Positions 45,350 to 55,564 of a stretch of DNA of 64,000 bases are shown here, piece by piece. Where the stretch lies: NCBI RefSeq assembly GCF_003171515.1, contig NC_089399.1, positions 2,728,001-2,792,000 on the forward strand. The letters are read 5' to 3'. This stretch comes from Pyrenophora tritici-repentis (taxonomy: Eukaryota > Ascomycota > Dothideomycetes > Pleosporales > Pleosporaceae). Each line of letters starts with the position of its first letter. Within the stretch, counting starts at the first letter, position 1. Both the position numbers and the translations under genes were made by a program. Under the pieces are notes generated by a model, which was not told the origin of the DNA, did no database searches, and saw only the letters and a program-made list of their open reading frames with translations.

Positions 45350-46650
45350 ATGAATTCACTCCAGTTGCAATGGGCGGGTATCCTTGCAGTCGCGACCCTC
45401 GGACTTGCCCTTCTAATCTACGATATCAAGAACAGGAAAGTTCCTGCCCGGTTTGTTACCGAAGATGCGAATGTGAAGTTGAAGATTGAAGAGGTTAGTA
45501 GGCGCCTCTAGTCCATTGAGCATAAGGACTGATAGCATCGCAGCTATGGCACTACCCCATCAAAGGATTCCGTGGCATCCGGATCAATTCTGGAAAGATT
45601 GGGCCCCAAGGCTTCGAGGATGACCGAACCTTTTGTCTGCAGAAGATCCATCGTGACCCCGCGACCAAGAAGATAACTATGTGGGAGACAATATACAGCG
45701 GCTTCCATCTGCAGATGGTGCTCTTTGCACAAATACTCGAAGAAGGCAAGGATGGAAAGAACATCATCATAACACGCGTTGGTCCAGAGAACCCGCACCC
45801 AGAACATCTTGAGTGGACCGGTTCAGAGCACCAGCTCCGCATTCCACTCCGCCCAAACGTCAAGGATCTTGAGAAGGTCCATCTCGATCTCCATGGCAGT
45901 GCGACAGATGCGTACGACATGGGTGACGACGTATCCAAGTTCCTCACAAAGTACATGGGATTCGAGACGAAGATGATGTACATCGGAAATAATTCGCGTG
46001 TAGTCCTAGGTTCCGGTGCGCCAAACAGTGCCATGGCACAGGCAAGGAAATATCCATATCTAGCGCCTCTGCGCAAGCTCCTCCCGTCTCCTCTGATATC
46101 ACCACCCGAGACCATCACATTTCATGATATTGGCCAATACCTTGTTGTAACCAATGAATCCAACGATGAAGTGAGCTCGCGTCTGGGGGACGGCAAGCAA
46201 ATGGATATCCACAAGTTCCGCCCAAATATCATCGTATCCGGTAGTCCCGCACCGTACGATGAAGACTACTGGTCACAAATCATATTTCCAGGGGACATTA
46301 AAATGGAATTCGGTAGCACATGTTGGCGATGCCAGGCCATTACTGTGGACTACAATACCGGTAAGAAGGCGGAAGGCGAAGAGGGACTGGTATGGAAGAA
46401 GTTGGCAGCTGATCGGCGATTGGATAAGGGGTTCAAGTACAATCCTGTATTTGGAAAGTACTCGTATACAGCGAAGAAGGACTGGGGTAAGGAAATCAAG
46501 GCTGGTGATGAGATCTTGTTGACGAAGAGGGTGAAGGATCGGCCACAGTTTGGTAAGTCATGTCTTTTGTGTGAGTTTCTGCGTGTACTAACAGGATATC
46601 TTATAGATTGGCCGCTGTCAAAAGCTATTATCTCCATGTTCAAGGAGTAG
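45350..46650 (+). CDS. MOSC-domain protein (mARC/YcbX-like molybdenum cofactor enzyme), membrane anchored
   Basis: 398 aa from exons 45350-45493, 45544-46552 and 46607-46650. Residues about 9-26 (AGILAVATLGLALLIYDI) are an N-terminal membrane anchor, as in mitochondrial mARC proteins. The MOSC N-terminal beta-barrel domain starts LWHYPIKGFRGI, and the MOSC domain contains KFRPNIIVSGSPAPYDEDYW. The presumed molybdenum-ligand Cys is in STCWRCQAITVDYNTGKK. Such enzymes reduce N-hydroxylated compounds with cytochrome b5/b5 reductase; activity here is inferred from family. The last exon of only 14 codons encodes DWPLSKAIISMFKE. Its 3' end lies about 260 bp from the pogo transposon. Confidence 0.9.
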
Positions 46651-46912
46651 TTTCGGGCGAAACTCACGTCAGGAAGTATACTAGTCTGGTTGTTGGCCGA
46701 TATGACAATTGCACGTGATATGCTACGAGCAGGGCTAACGTTGTCTCTTTGGATAGATAAGTATCTGTCTTGACATATTCGGATATGGAAATAGTAAGGT
46801 CTAGATGCAATGATATCCTTGCTTTCATGTACTACTACAAGAACGTTAGCATCGGCTGTTGCTGTCGACCCCATGATCATCGGAAGTGAGGAAGCGAGCG
46901 CTAGAAAACGTA

Positions 46913-46960
46913 ACGTGTCCGTGCACCTCGTGCACGGATTCATCTCGTGCACGCCGAACA
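46913..46960 (+). repeat. Left terminal inverted repeat of the pogo element
   Basis: Matches the reverse complement of 52143-52190 at all but one base. Contains GTGCAC three times at irregular spacing. Confidence 0.92.
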
Positions 46961-48137
46961 CTATCTTAGCGATCTCAAAAATGAGGCTGTACAACGCCAC
47001 ATAATAGCTCAATATTAATAAAAACGTAGTATAGCAGTAATCAGATGCTTGCGATCAACTTGTACTATCTATATTTTTGTGGGAGGTTGACGTTGCGGCC
47101 ACGTGATGTGACTTTGGCTGGAGTAGCAGATAGCTCATCTCCAGCTTGAACACCAGCGTGAGCAGCGCCAGCGCGTTTTTGACGCTTGTCACTTAGTGAG
47201 AGTACTTGTGAGGCTTTACGCTTGCGTTGTTGAGCTTGTTGGATAGATTTTTTCTAGTGTTGAGCTTCAACTTTGCGCGCGCGTTCAGCTGCTTTCTCAG
47301 CTCGCTTAACCTCCCTCATCTCTTTGAGCCTCTGCCTCTCTACACGCTTCTCCTCGAGCTCAACTTGACGCTGCAGTTGAGCCTCCTTACGCTGCTTCTT
47401 GGCCCATGCTTTTTGGAGTTTCTCCTCCGTCTGATCTCGCTCCCGTACTGCTTCTCTAGCTTAAGCCTCATGCAACTTGCGAGGAGACCAGAAGACAGAG
47501 CCACCGTGATACTCCTGGCGCTGTTGAAGGTCAAGAGCTTTGCCCTTCTTCCTGTGCTTCTTTTTGTGTTGAAGAGCCTCCTTTAAGCCCTTATTCTTAT
47601 GTTTTAAAAGCTCATTCTAAACAGAGAGATGGTGGACGCTTGAACGCAGCTTTCTTGCCTCATACTGATGGCTATCAGTGACAGCAGCTCGAACTAATCG
47701 ATCTATCTTTCTCCAATCATGATCAGAGAGCCCTGACGATAAGCTTCTCTCAGCTTCTAGCGTGCTAGCAAATCTACGAAGGATAACGTTAGCATCCATC
47801 GGCCAGATCCCAGTGGCTTCGAAGGCCTTCAATATAAGGCTCTCTGTGAAGGAGGATATCCATGCGCTCTAGAAGAGTAGGAAGAAGTCTCCTTTCTTGA
47901 TTGGGACGAGGCCTTAAGCCTTATGGAGATGATTGGTGAGCTCGTTGGAGTAGGCTTGAGAGAGTGGCTTAAATAGCACTACATCGAGCGGCTGGAGCGT
48001 GTGAGTCGAATAGGGAGGAAGGATCATAAGGAGAATCCTATGGCGATCGCAGTATTTGATAAACTCCATCGTGACATGAGATCCATGGCCATCAAGGATG
48101 AGTAATCTCCATCTCCCTGATCGCTGCTTTGTACAGC

Positions 48138-51100
48138 CTGCAGACTTGTCATTAAGCAAACGCGTTTGAATAGTTTGTTTGATTTGCTTGACTATAAGCA
48201 AATTAAACAAACCAAACGCTGCCTATAGAAATATACAAACAAATCAAACGTACGATCGAAATTTGTTTAGTTTGTTTGACTGTTTGACTAATATTACATA
48301 GCGAGCTGTTCTATAGATGATGTCCTAAGGTGCTTTAAGATCGACTTTAATGATGTTTTTGAGATAGCGGAGGTAGCAATTTCGCGATAGTTTTCTTGTG
48401 TTGCATCTAGCTTAGTCATCATATAACTACACGAGCGTCGCTAGCCGTCGATGACCGCTATCTTATATCCCATCTCCCATCTTCTATATCGCTGTTAGCC
48501 ATCTTTTGCAGCTACACTACCGTCTCTACAGCACGTTTTAGTGTTTCTCGTTGCCCAACACGCCGAAAATGCCGCTTCGTAACCTAAAACGCGCCGCCGA
48601 GGGCACCCCCGGCCCCCACGGCCCCCACAAGCGCGCCAAAACAGCTAAAGGCAGTGCATCGCAGCCTATCCTGATGGACGATTCGCAGCCTGAGCTGTCT
48701 ATCCGCACCTCGCCACGTAAAGCCCTAGCTGCTGCAGCAAGCCAGGCCACCGAAGACGCGCCGTTCGAGTCGCAGTTGCGCGACGCTATACCAGAAGCTA
48801 CTATACAACCGCCGGCCGAGGGTAGTAGGGCTGCTACGGAGGCTACAAGTGAGGCTATCGAAGGCGGGGATGATACTGGCTTTGATGACGAGTTTACGGA
48901 CAACTTTGACGGCATTGATTGGAAGCGTTTACCGCGTTTTACGAAGCCGCTGCGTACGTTGAAGCGCAACAAAAGTTGGGTATATCAGTACGGTTACCGC
49001 GTTGCCTCTCTCCGTGAGCCTCATCGTACGTTCTTTGTTTGCAAATACTGCCATCATCGTAAGATCTTTTGCGCCTATCCAGAGGTTACAAAGTCGACCA
49101 GTAACGCTATCAACCACCTCGCGCAGAAGCTACTTGGCCACGGCTACGATCGCAAGGGCAAACTGGATTCGATTACACTACCGCGAGGCCAAACGACGCT
49201 TAAGATGATGACCGAGGGCGGTGTCGATGTACCTCAAGGCGTCGCTAACGAGCTCGGAAACTTCGACGTACAGCGCTTTCGATACGCCGCTGTTACGTGG
49301 CTTGTCGACAATAACCACCCTCTCCGCGAGTTCGAAACGCCTGCGTTTAGGCAGATGATAGAGTTTGCCAACCCGGAGGCAGCTGACGCGCTGTGGGTAA
49401 GTCACAACAGTGTAGCTAGCTTCGTGATGAGGCTGTATCGCTATATGGAGCCGCAGGTTGTTCAGATGCTCTCGTCGGCTATTAGTAAAATCCATATAAG
49501 CTTCGATGGCTGGACGACAAAAGGCGGCAAGCGCGGCTTCTTTGGAGTTGTTGCTCATTTTGCTGACGCCGACGGCACTATCAGGGACCTACCTATCGCG
49601 CTGCCTCAGCTTACGGGCGCCCACACGGGCGAGAGGATAGCTGAAGTTGTTGGCAATATAATCGATGTCTTCGGTATAACACGTAGCCAGCTTGGGTACT
49701 TTGTGCTCGACAACGCGTACGCTAATGACACCGCCGTCACCAAACTCGCCCAACGCTTTGAATTTACAGCAAGCCATCACCGCCTCCGCTGCGGCCCTCA
49801 CACACTTAACTTAGTCGGACAGATGATTATCTTCGGCTTTGATAAGGACGCGTACGATAATGATCAGGACGAGCACAAAACAGAGGCAGCCTACCTACAA
49901 GAATGGCGGCAGCAAGGTCCGCTTGGTGTACTAATCGATATCATCAACTACATCCAAACACCGCAACAACACGATCTTTTTGCCGATTGCCAGCGCCGTG
50001 TTAACGCTAAGGCTCCCGACCAAAAGCAGGAAATACTCGAGCCGGTAAAGCCAGTCGTCACGCGCTGGAACAGCTTTCACGACACCTTTGTACGCGCCGC
50101 AAAACTCCATAACGCCGTTGATGAGTACGCCCAAAGCCACATCGAAAGGACGATGGGCGCCGACGCGTACGCGCGTAGCCGTAACAATAAGCTCACTAAA
50201 GTACCAGCTTGGATGAGATCTAATGGGCTTACGGCTGACGATTGGGCGGTAATAACCCAGTATATATCAGTGTTGGAGCCGCTAAAGGAGGCGACAAAAC
50301 GGCTTGAAGCTCGCGGTAAAGCTGGCCGTTTCGGCGCGATATACGAGGTTATACCTGTCTTCGAAGCTGTACTTGCCGTGTACGAGCAGCTACTTAAAAA
50401 CCACGAAAGCGTCGACTATAATGCCAATAGCGCGCCAGAAGATCACCTTCCTATCAACCTACGCGCAGCTTGGGCAAAGCTTAACGCGTATTACACTAAG
50501 CTCGACGAATCACCCGCATACTTTGCCGCTACCTGCCTCCACCCATACTACAAGAACTACTGTGAGAACAGCTGGCGCGACAAACCGAGCTGGCTTGAGG
50601 CAAACAACGCTGGGTTGAAACAACTTTGGGCGTTCTATAAGCCGCAAATACAGCGCCAAAGTCGCCCACCAGTGCGGCTCTCAAGTGGTATCAACGACGC
50701 CATCAACGCGCTCGTTAATGCGGAGCCTTATGGCATTGTTGAGGTGACAGAGATGGATGAGCTGGAGCGTTGGCGACGGTTTGAACTCCGCTGGACGCAG
50801 GAGCAGTTCGAACAAGGTAGTAATCCTGTTAGCTATTGGATAAGCCTACGCCCAAAGTATCCTAACCTAGCGCGTATGGCGATCGATATATTAACAATAC
50901 CAGCCTCAAGTTGTGAGTGCGAGCGGCTGTTCAGCGAGCTCGGTGATTTATTAGAGCCAAGGCGACGCAAAATTGGGTCACAACTGCTTGCAGCAATACA
51001 GTGTATACGAAGCTGGCGCGACGCTGGCTTTAAGCCTCCATCTGATTACAACTCAGGCGATGTAACTGACGCTGAGGTAGCTGCAATATACGAAATATGC

Positions 51101-51299
51101 AAGTGGGACAGCGAAGCTTAGTAATATATACGATATACGATTAGATCAGCACCTAAACAGTATCAAATCTATCAAACTTTCAAACAAACGGCCTCCTAAA
51201 ACACTATCAAACTAAACAACTCAAATACAATCTTAAGTTTTGTACAAACAAATCAAATCAGCGTCCAAAGTTTGTTTGATTTGCTTAATGACAAGTCTG
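48138..51299 (+). mobile_element. Full-length hAT transposon nested in the pogo element
   Basis: About 3.16 kb. Right end ...GACAAGTCTG at 51299 and left end CAGACTTGTC at 48141 are inverted repeats of at least 20 bp. Further imperfect inner repeats made of TTTGTTTGATTTG-like motifs lie on both sides. The 8-bp target duplication TGTACAGC is at 48130-48137 and 51300-51307. On the left, three extra bases (CTG, 48138-48140) separate the duplication from the inverted repeat. The element carries one uninterrupted transposase frame on the plus strand. Removing the element restores the pogo frame (...DRCTKQRS...). Confidence 0.92.
48569..51121 (+). CDS. hAT-family transposase, apparently intact, 850 aa
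   Basis: Transposase with an N-terminal disordered basic region, then a BED-type zinc finger. Cysteines are in FVCKYCHH and histidines in NAINHLAQKLLGHG (about residues 150-195). The RNase-H-like catalytic region follows, with family blocks SFDGWTTKGGKRGFFGVVAHF (catalytic Asp candidate), YFVLDNAYANDTAV (second Asp candidate) and RCGPHTLNLVGQ. The C-terminal hAT dimerisation domain (about 765-835) contains PASSCECERLFSELGDLLEPRR. The frame runs without stops or introns, so the element may still be able to move. The ATG at 48569 is the first in frame; the frame itself is open a few codons further upstream. Codon use is more GC-rich at third positions than the surrounding pogo remnant. Confidence 0.93.
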   Translation: MPLRNLKRAAEGTPGPHGPHKRAKTAKGSASQPILMDDSQPELSIRTSPRKALAAAASQATEDAPFESQLRDAIPEATIQPPAEGSRAATEATSEAIEGGDDTGFDDEFTDNFDGIDWKRLPRFTKPLRTLKRNKSWVYQYGYRVASLREPHRTFFVCKYCHHRKIFCAYPEVTKSTSNAINHLAQKLLGHGYDRKGKLDSITLPRGQTTLKMMTEGGVDVPQGVANELGNFDVQRFRYAAVTWLVDNNHPLREFETPAFRQMIEFANPEAADALWVSHNSVASFVMRLYRYMEPQVVQMLSSAISKIHISFDGWTTKGGKRGFFGVVAHFADADGTIRDLPIALPQLTGAHTGERIAEVVGNIIDVFGITRSQLGYFVLDNAYANDTAVTKLAQRFEFTASHHRLRCGPHTLNLVGQMIIFGFDKDAYDNDQDEHKTEAAYLQEWRQQGPLGVLIDIINYIQTPQQHDLFADCQRRVNAKAPDQKQEILEPVKPVVTRWNSFHDTFVRAAKLHNAVDEYAQSHIERTMGADAYARSRNNKLTKVPAWMRSNGLTADDWAVITQYISVLEPLKEATKRLEARGKAGRFGAIYEVIPVFEAVLAVYEQLLKNHESVDYNANSAPEDHLPINLRAAWAKLNAYYTKLDESPAYFAATCLHPYYKNYCENSWRDKPSWLEANNAGLKQLWAFYKPQIQRQSRPPVRLSSGINDAINALVNAEPYGIVEVTEMDELERWRRFELRWTQEQFEQGSNPVSYWISLRPKYPNLARMAIDILTIPASSCECERLFSELGDLLEPRRRKIGSQLLAAIQCIRSWRDAGFKPPSDYNSGDVTDAEVAAIYEICKWDSEA

Positions 51300-52142
51300 T
51301 GTACAGCGATCAAACACCTGCTCAAGCCAAGCTAGACTAATGTTATTGTTTGACCAGCCTGTCGGAGATGATGAGACAAAGATATCATGTTCTCCTGCCT
51401 TAATATCCTCTACCCAACTTGATCGTATAGCTCCTTTCGCAGATGCGTAGATAAGGCTTGGGGGCAGCGAGCTCCCATCGGCGCAGCAGCAGGCCAGGAC
51501 TGTCAGAAACTCGCGTGATCTATCCTGGAAAGATGCTCGAACCTCCTTCTTCTCCTATTAACGCCTGCTGAATATTCTCTTGCTTCTGCCTATCAAGCCA
51601 ATCAAGAAGCCCTTCTCATCCATATTGTATATATCTCGAGCCTCAAGGTGGTATTCGGTGATCTTTCGATGCAGCAGCTCGAAGTAGAGTCTATACTTTG
51701 ACTCAGAATCAGCCAGGTGGCGCGTACGATCCATGGCGCTGGTCCACTTTAAGATGAGATAGATCTCGTGTCGGTTGATGAAGCGAGTAACCCAGCTCTC
51801 GCTGAGCTGCTGATGGGCTACTTCTGATGAGAAATTCCTGATCATCTCTCTTGTGGGAGGAAGGCCTCTCTCTGTGAGCGTTTTGATATATCTCACAAGC
51901 TCTAGCTCTTGTTGTGGGCTGATAGCTTGCTGCTGAGCGTATCCATTACTCCTAGGCCCTGTCACGCGCCTCCACCTCCGCGATAGAGTTGCGCGGCTGA
52001 CACCCCATTTCCTCGCAAACTCTGCTAATACAAGTTTTTCTCCGGGTTCTTGCGACTCTAAATCTGCAATCGCATCATCAATTGGAGCCATGGTTGTTGA
52101 GTTATAGCGCGTTGAAGTTATGACGCTGAGACGCGCGTTTGG

Positions 52143-52190
52143 TGTTCAGCGTGCACGAGATGAATCCGTGCACGAGGTGCACGGACACGT
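52143..52190 (-). repeat. Right terminal inverted repeat of the pogo element
   Basis: Partner of 46913-46960. Outside it lies the TA target duplication. Confidence 0.92.
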
Positions 52191-52444
52191 TAACTATTAG
52201 CTGGGAAACCGAGGTTTTCCCGGCAACACCAGCATATCAACGAACGAATAGATGAACAAGTGTACTGACTCGTGTGCATTAGCGTCTCTTTCGACTCAAT
52301 TTCTCCGCATACCCCCACAATATGTACAACGCACGATGATGGCACAACAGAACATTGGGAGAGGAGATATCTCCGGTGGCAGAGAAAGCGAGCTGCACGA
52401 GCCAATGCCTTGGCAGAGATCATCTAGGCAAATAAATAGCAGTC

Positions 52445-54121
52445 ATGAATGAACCACAATGCTCCTGGATTTGCCCAAGGAACGATATCTTCACCTTTGC
52501 ATTAACTATGGCGTACGGAATGGGTGCGTGCCAGCAGCTGGCAACGACACTAGGTACCCTACCTGGCGTAACCGTCCTCAACACAGCATACTTCACCGCC
52601 GGTACCAGCATTTCGTTACCGGACCTCGTTCCTTCGTGCGCAAATGCCGCAACCTACGACAAAGCAAGCGTGACGACGGATATGTGCCGCGCGGTTTTGA
52701 ACGTCACCACTAGCTCTTCCAGTACCGACCGAATCGAAGCATGGCTGCCAGATGATTGGAATGGACGCTTTCTGGCGACAGGTAACGGTGGAACAGGAGG
52801 CTGCATAGACTATGGCAATCTTCAAGGAGCTAGTAGTTTCGGCTTTGCTACGTTTAGCACAAACGGTGGCCATGATGGACAAGCTGGATACGACTTCTTC
52901 CTCAACAAGCCAGAGAATATCAACGACTTTGGATACAGGGCCATTCATGTTGAAGCAGTGACGGGAAAACAGGTTGTAGAGAAATACTACGGTCGAAAGG
53001 CGAGCTACAACTACTACACCGGATGCAGTACCGGGGGTCGTCAAGCTTTCCAAGAGGCAATCATGTATCCCGATGACTTCGACGGCATCTTGGCAGGAGC
53101 AATGGCTGTAGATTGGCTTCATATTGTTGCTTCGAAAGCCGTTCTTGCGCGCCGTCTCGGATGGCCCAATCTGAGCTCCCCCAGCTATATTACTGCAACG
53201 CAGTGGGCAGCTATAGTAGCAACACAAGTAGCGCTTCTGGACTCCCTAGACGGCGTCAAAGACGGCATCATCGATAACCCCACGCTCCACAACTTCGATC
53301 CTTCCATCCTGTCCTGCGGTACCGGCGTCCTGAACGCCTCTGTCTGTCTAACTCCCGCTCAAGTAAACACGGTGCGAGAAATCTACCAACCCCTCGCCAA
53401 CAGCTCCGGTAACATCGTCTACCCATCCTTTGAAGTCGGCGTCCCAACCGGTGTTTTCTCCGCAAACACAGCAGTCGTAAACGGCACGATGATACCTAAG
53501 CTTGCCTACGGCCTCGTAGACGACTATTGGCGTGGCGCAGTATACAATGACACATCATTCTCCTCACTCAACTTCACCACAAAGGACATGGACTTCGCCG
53601 CCAACCTCAACCCAGGCGGCATTAACATCGCCGGCGGCGTCTCCCACAATGTCTCTGCCTTCCACGCCCGCGGTGGAAAATTCATCGCATACCACGGCCG
53701 CTCCGACCCCACAGTCATGTCCGGTCTTGCATCCCGTACCTTCCAGCGCACCGCCGAAGCGCTAAACTTTTCAATCGACCAAATGCACGACTTCTACCGC
53801 TTGTTTTACGTTCCCGGTATGGGACATTGTTCCGGCGGAATCGGGCAGTGGTATATTGGGCAGCCAATGCCGGTTCGTCCGTCGGGCGAAGAGTTCAATA
53901 ATACACAGCATAATGTGTTGTTGGCCATGGTGAACTGGGTGGAAAATGGGATTGCGCCTAAGCATTTGATCGGGACTAAATTCAAGGATGATGATTTCGA
54001 AGGGGGTGTGGTGGAGAGCCAGAGGACGCATTGCGTGTATCCGAATGTAAGTAGGTGGGATGGCGTAGGGGATACGAAGAAAGCTGAGAGTTGGGTTTGT
54101 GGGTTGGAAGGTGTTGTTTAG
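52445..54121 (+). CDS. Tannase/feruloyl esterase family protein
   Basis: Carboxylic-ester hydrolase acting on tannins or feruloyl/chlorogenic esters of plant material, normally secreted. 558 aa, single exon. Catalytic features: nucleophile Ser in TGCSTGGRQAFQEA, the Asp in YHGRSDPTVM and the His in PGMGHCSGGIG. The cysteines next to Ser and His form the CS-D-HC disulfide typical of this family. Calcium-site residues (DSLDGVKDGIIDNP) are present. The mature part starts near ACQQLATTLGTLPGVTV. The stretch before it (MNEPQCSWICPRND, then IFTFALTMAYGMGA) is a poor signal peptide, so the start may be wrong, a first exon may be missed, or the 5' end may have been altered by the transposon 254 bp upstream. 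Confidence 0.9.
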   Translation: MNEPQCSWICPRNDIFTFALTMAYGMGACQQLATTLGTLPGVTVLNTAYFTAGTSISLPDLVPSCANAATYDKASVTTDMCRAVLNVTTSSSSTDRIEAWLPDDWNGRFLATGNGGTGGCIDYGNLQGASSFGFATFSTNGGHDGQAGYDFFLNKPENINDFGYRAIHVEAVTGKQVVEKYYGRKASYNYYTGCSTGGRQAFQEAIMYPDDFDGILAGAMAVDWLHIVASKAVLARRLGWPNLSSPSYITATQWAAIVATQVALLDSLDGVKDGIIDNPTLHNFDPSILSCGTGVLNASVCLTPAQVNTVREIYQPLANSSGNIVYPSFEVGVPTGVFSANTAVVNGTMIPKLAYGLVDDYWRGAVYNDTSFSSLNFTTKDMDFAANLNPGGINIAGGVSHNVSAFHARGGKFIAYHGRSDPTVMSGLASRTFQRTAEALNFSIDQMHDFYRLFYVPGMGHCSGGIGQWYIGQPMPVRPSGEEFNNTQHNVLLAMVNWVENGIAPKHLIGTKFKDDDFEGGVVESQRTHCVYPNVSRWDGVGDTKKAESWVCGLEGVV

Positions 54122-54312
54122 ATGTGATGTTTGGGGGATAGCTAAGAAAGGAGATTGGTCCCATGGCAAATTGAACGTTCGTATCCATATTGCTCTAAAA
54201 TCAAAAAGATTCGTAGGTCAGCTGGACCAAATATTATCGCTTCATATCGACAACTAGAACGAATGCAGCATTCTCAATAATCATAATTTGAAGTATTACG
54301 ATGCCCCGCCGC

Positions 54313-55564
54313 CTACCTCGCTCCCAAAGCCTCCCTCCTCGACTGGCCCCCCAGATTCAAATACGGCGCCTCGCCCAAACTCGCAACCCGATCACCCGCC
54401 CTCGCCTCCTCATAATCGTACGTCGCGCAATGCCATGTACTTCGGTTATCCCAGATAGCCAGGTCGTTCTTCTGCCACTTGAAACGCACCTGCGCGTCAT
54501 GATTCTGGGTCACCAGATTGAACAAATACGGAAGAAGGAGGTCAGATTCGTCTTTCGTAACTCCATTGATGCGTTTTGTGAAGCCTTTGTTTACGTAAAC
54601 CGAGTTCCAGCCCGTTACAGCTGTGGTGTGGTGATTAGCAGGGAAGATGTGGAAGCTGTGAGTGGGGTGAAAGCTTACGATTTGTGCGTATGACTGGGTG
54701 TGTGGCTGTGAGCGCATCGCCATGGTTCAAAGGACTACCACGGAAATTCTTGCGAAGCGGGTTACCCAGGCGTTCAGCTTCTTCGAGGAAAAACTTTGCA
54801 TCGTGCGTTGCAGTTAGACTTTGCAAAAAATTTCGCATGGCTGGAGATAGGCGGTCGTAGATTTCGTAGCCGGATGCCCATAACGTGTCGCCACCTGTTG
54901 CGGGTAGAGTGTGGATCTTCAACATGGCGTAGTCTGATGGCACTGGCTCGAAGGTAATGTCGCTGTGCCATCCTGCGGATGCCAGTCGACTTACGTCGGA
55001 GAGTTGGTGGGTGAGACCACCGCCTTTCTTTTGCTTTTCGCTGCTTATGACGGATATTTGGTCGCCTAGTTCAGATCCTTCTTCTGTGAGGGGGTGTACA
55101 TGGAGACCGGATGATGAGGGCTAACGAAGTGTCAGTGTTGCTAGAGTGGGGTTAATCTGGCAGTGCGGTTTTACGTACGCAGCCTGATAGCTCAGTTATG
55201 CGCAACATCAGATCTTTCATCTGGTTTGGTGTGACATCCTGATTCCGGAGGAAAACAACGCCGCGTTGTGATACTGAGAACATGTGTCAGCCATGGGATC
55301 GATTTTGATAGAGATGAAGGTCATACCAGTAATTGCCAGATCTTTTATCATCTCATCACCCCATCGGAGGAGATCAGTCACCTGAAGTCCTTCAAACTCT
55401 CTCCCAATTACTGGGGTCAAGTCGTGATGTTTGAAGCTGTCCAATGACCCAGAATAAACCAGAGGACTTAGCAGTCTTGATCTAGCATTGGGGTTACCAC
55501 CAATGATGTTGGCATCTTCATCTCCTGGACCATCCTCGACACAAACGCGCTTTACTGAAGGCAT
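54313..55564 (-). CDS. TauD/TfdA-family Fe(II)/2-oxoglutarate dioxygenase
   Basis: Releases sulfite from taurine or other sulfonates (or hydroxylates related acids) using 2-oxoglutarate and oxygen; cytosolic. 360 aa from exons 55564-55327, 55273-55179, 55120-54679 and 54620-54313 (1083 nt, frame kept). Iron ligands: His and Asp in SAGWHSDITFEPVPS, and the distal His in DNRSTWHCATYDY; the 2-oxoglutarate-binding Arg follows in GDRVASLG. Also typical are VVFLRNQDVTPNQMKDLMLRI and LPATGGDTLWAS. It is divergent from the Dal5-type permease at 56094, which supports a joint role in sulfonate use as for yeast Jlp1 and Soa1. Substrate unproven. Confidence 0.92.

Larger units (their letters stand above)
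47065..52091 (-). pseudogene. pogo-type DDE transposase, seven nonsense codons, split by the hAT insertion
   Basis: After removing the hAT element and its 8-bp duplication (3170 bp), one frame runs 618 codons from ATG 52091 to TAG 47067-47065 with no frameshift. In order it shows a psq-type helix-turn-helix (LAEFARKWGVSRATLSRRWRRVTG), a CENP-B-like domain (SESWVTRFINRHEI), a first catalytic Asp in YNMDEKGF, a second in LILDGHGSHVT, a third in TLQPLDVVLFKPL, and a Lys/Gln-rich coiled-coil tail. Stops lie at (highest coordinate) 51560, 51557, 47916, 47871, 47619, 47463 and 47256. Each is TAA or TAG where Gln or Trp would fit, so each can come from one CpA-to-TpA change. This pattern points to RIP-type mutation. 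The protein cannot be made in one piece. Confidence 0.9.
46913..52190 (-). mobile_element. pogo/Fot1-type (Tc1/mariner superfamily) transposon, degraded, carrying a nested hAT element
   Basis: Ends are inverted repeats of about 48 bp (46913-46960 and 52143-52190) with one mismatch, starting ACGTGTCCGTGCACC. Each holds three copies of the palindrome GTGCAC, candidate transposase-binding sites. TA duplications lie outside (46911-46912 and 52191-52192). Without the hAT insertion and its 8-bp duplication, the element is 2.1 kb, the usual size for Fot1/pogo elements. It encodes one transposase on the minus strand, now a pseudogene. It lies between the MOSC gene and the tannase gene, 254 bp before the latter. 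Confidence 0.93.
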
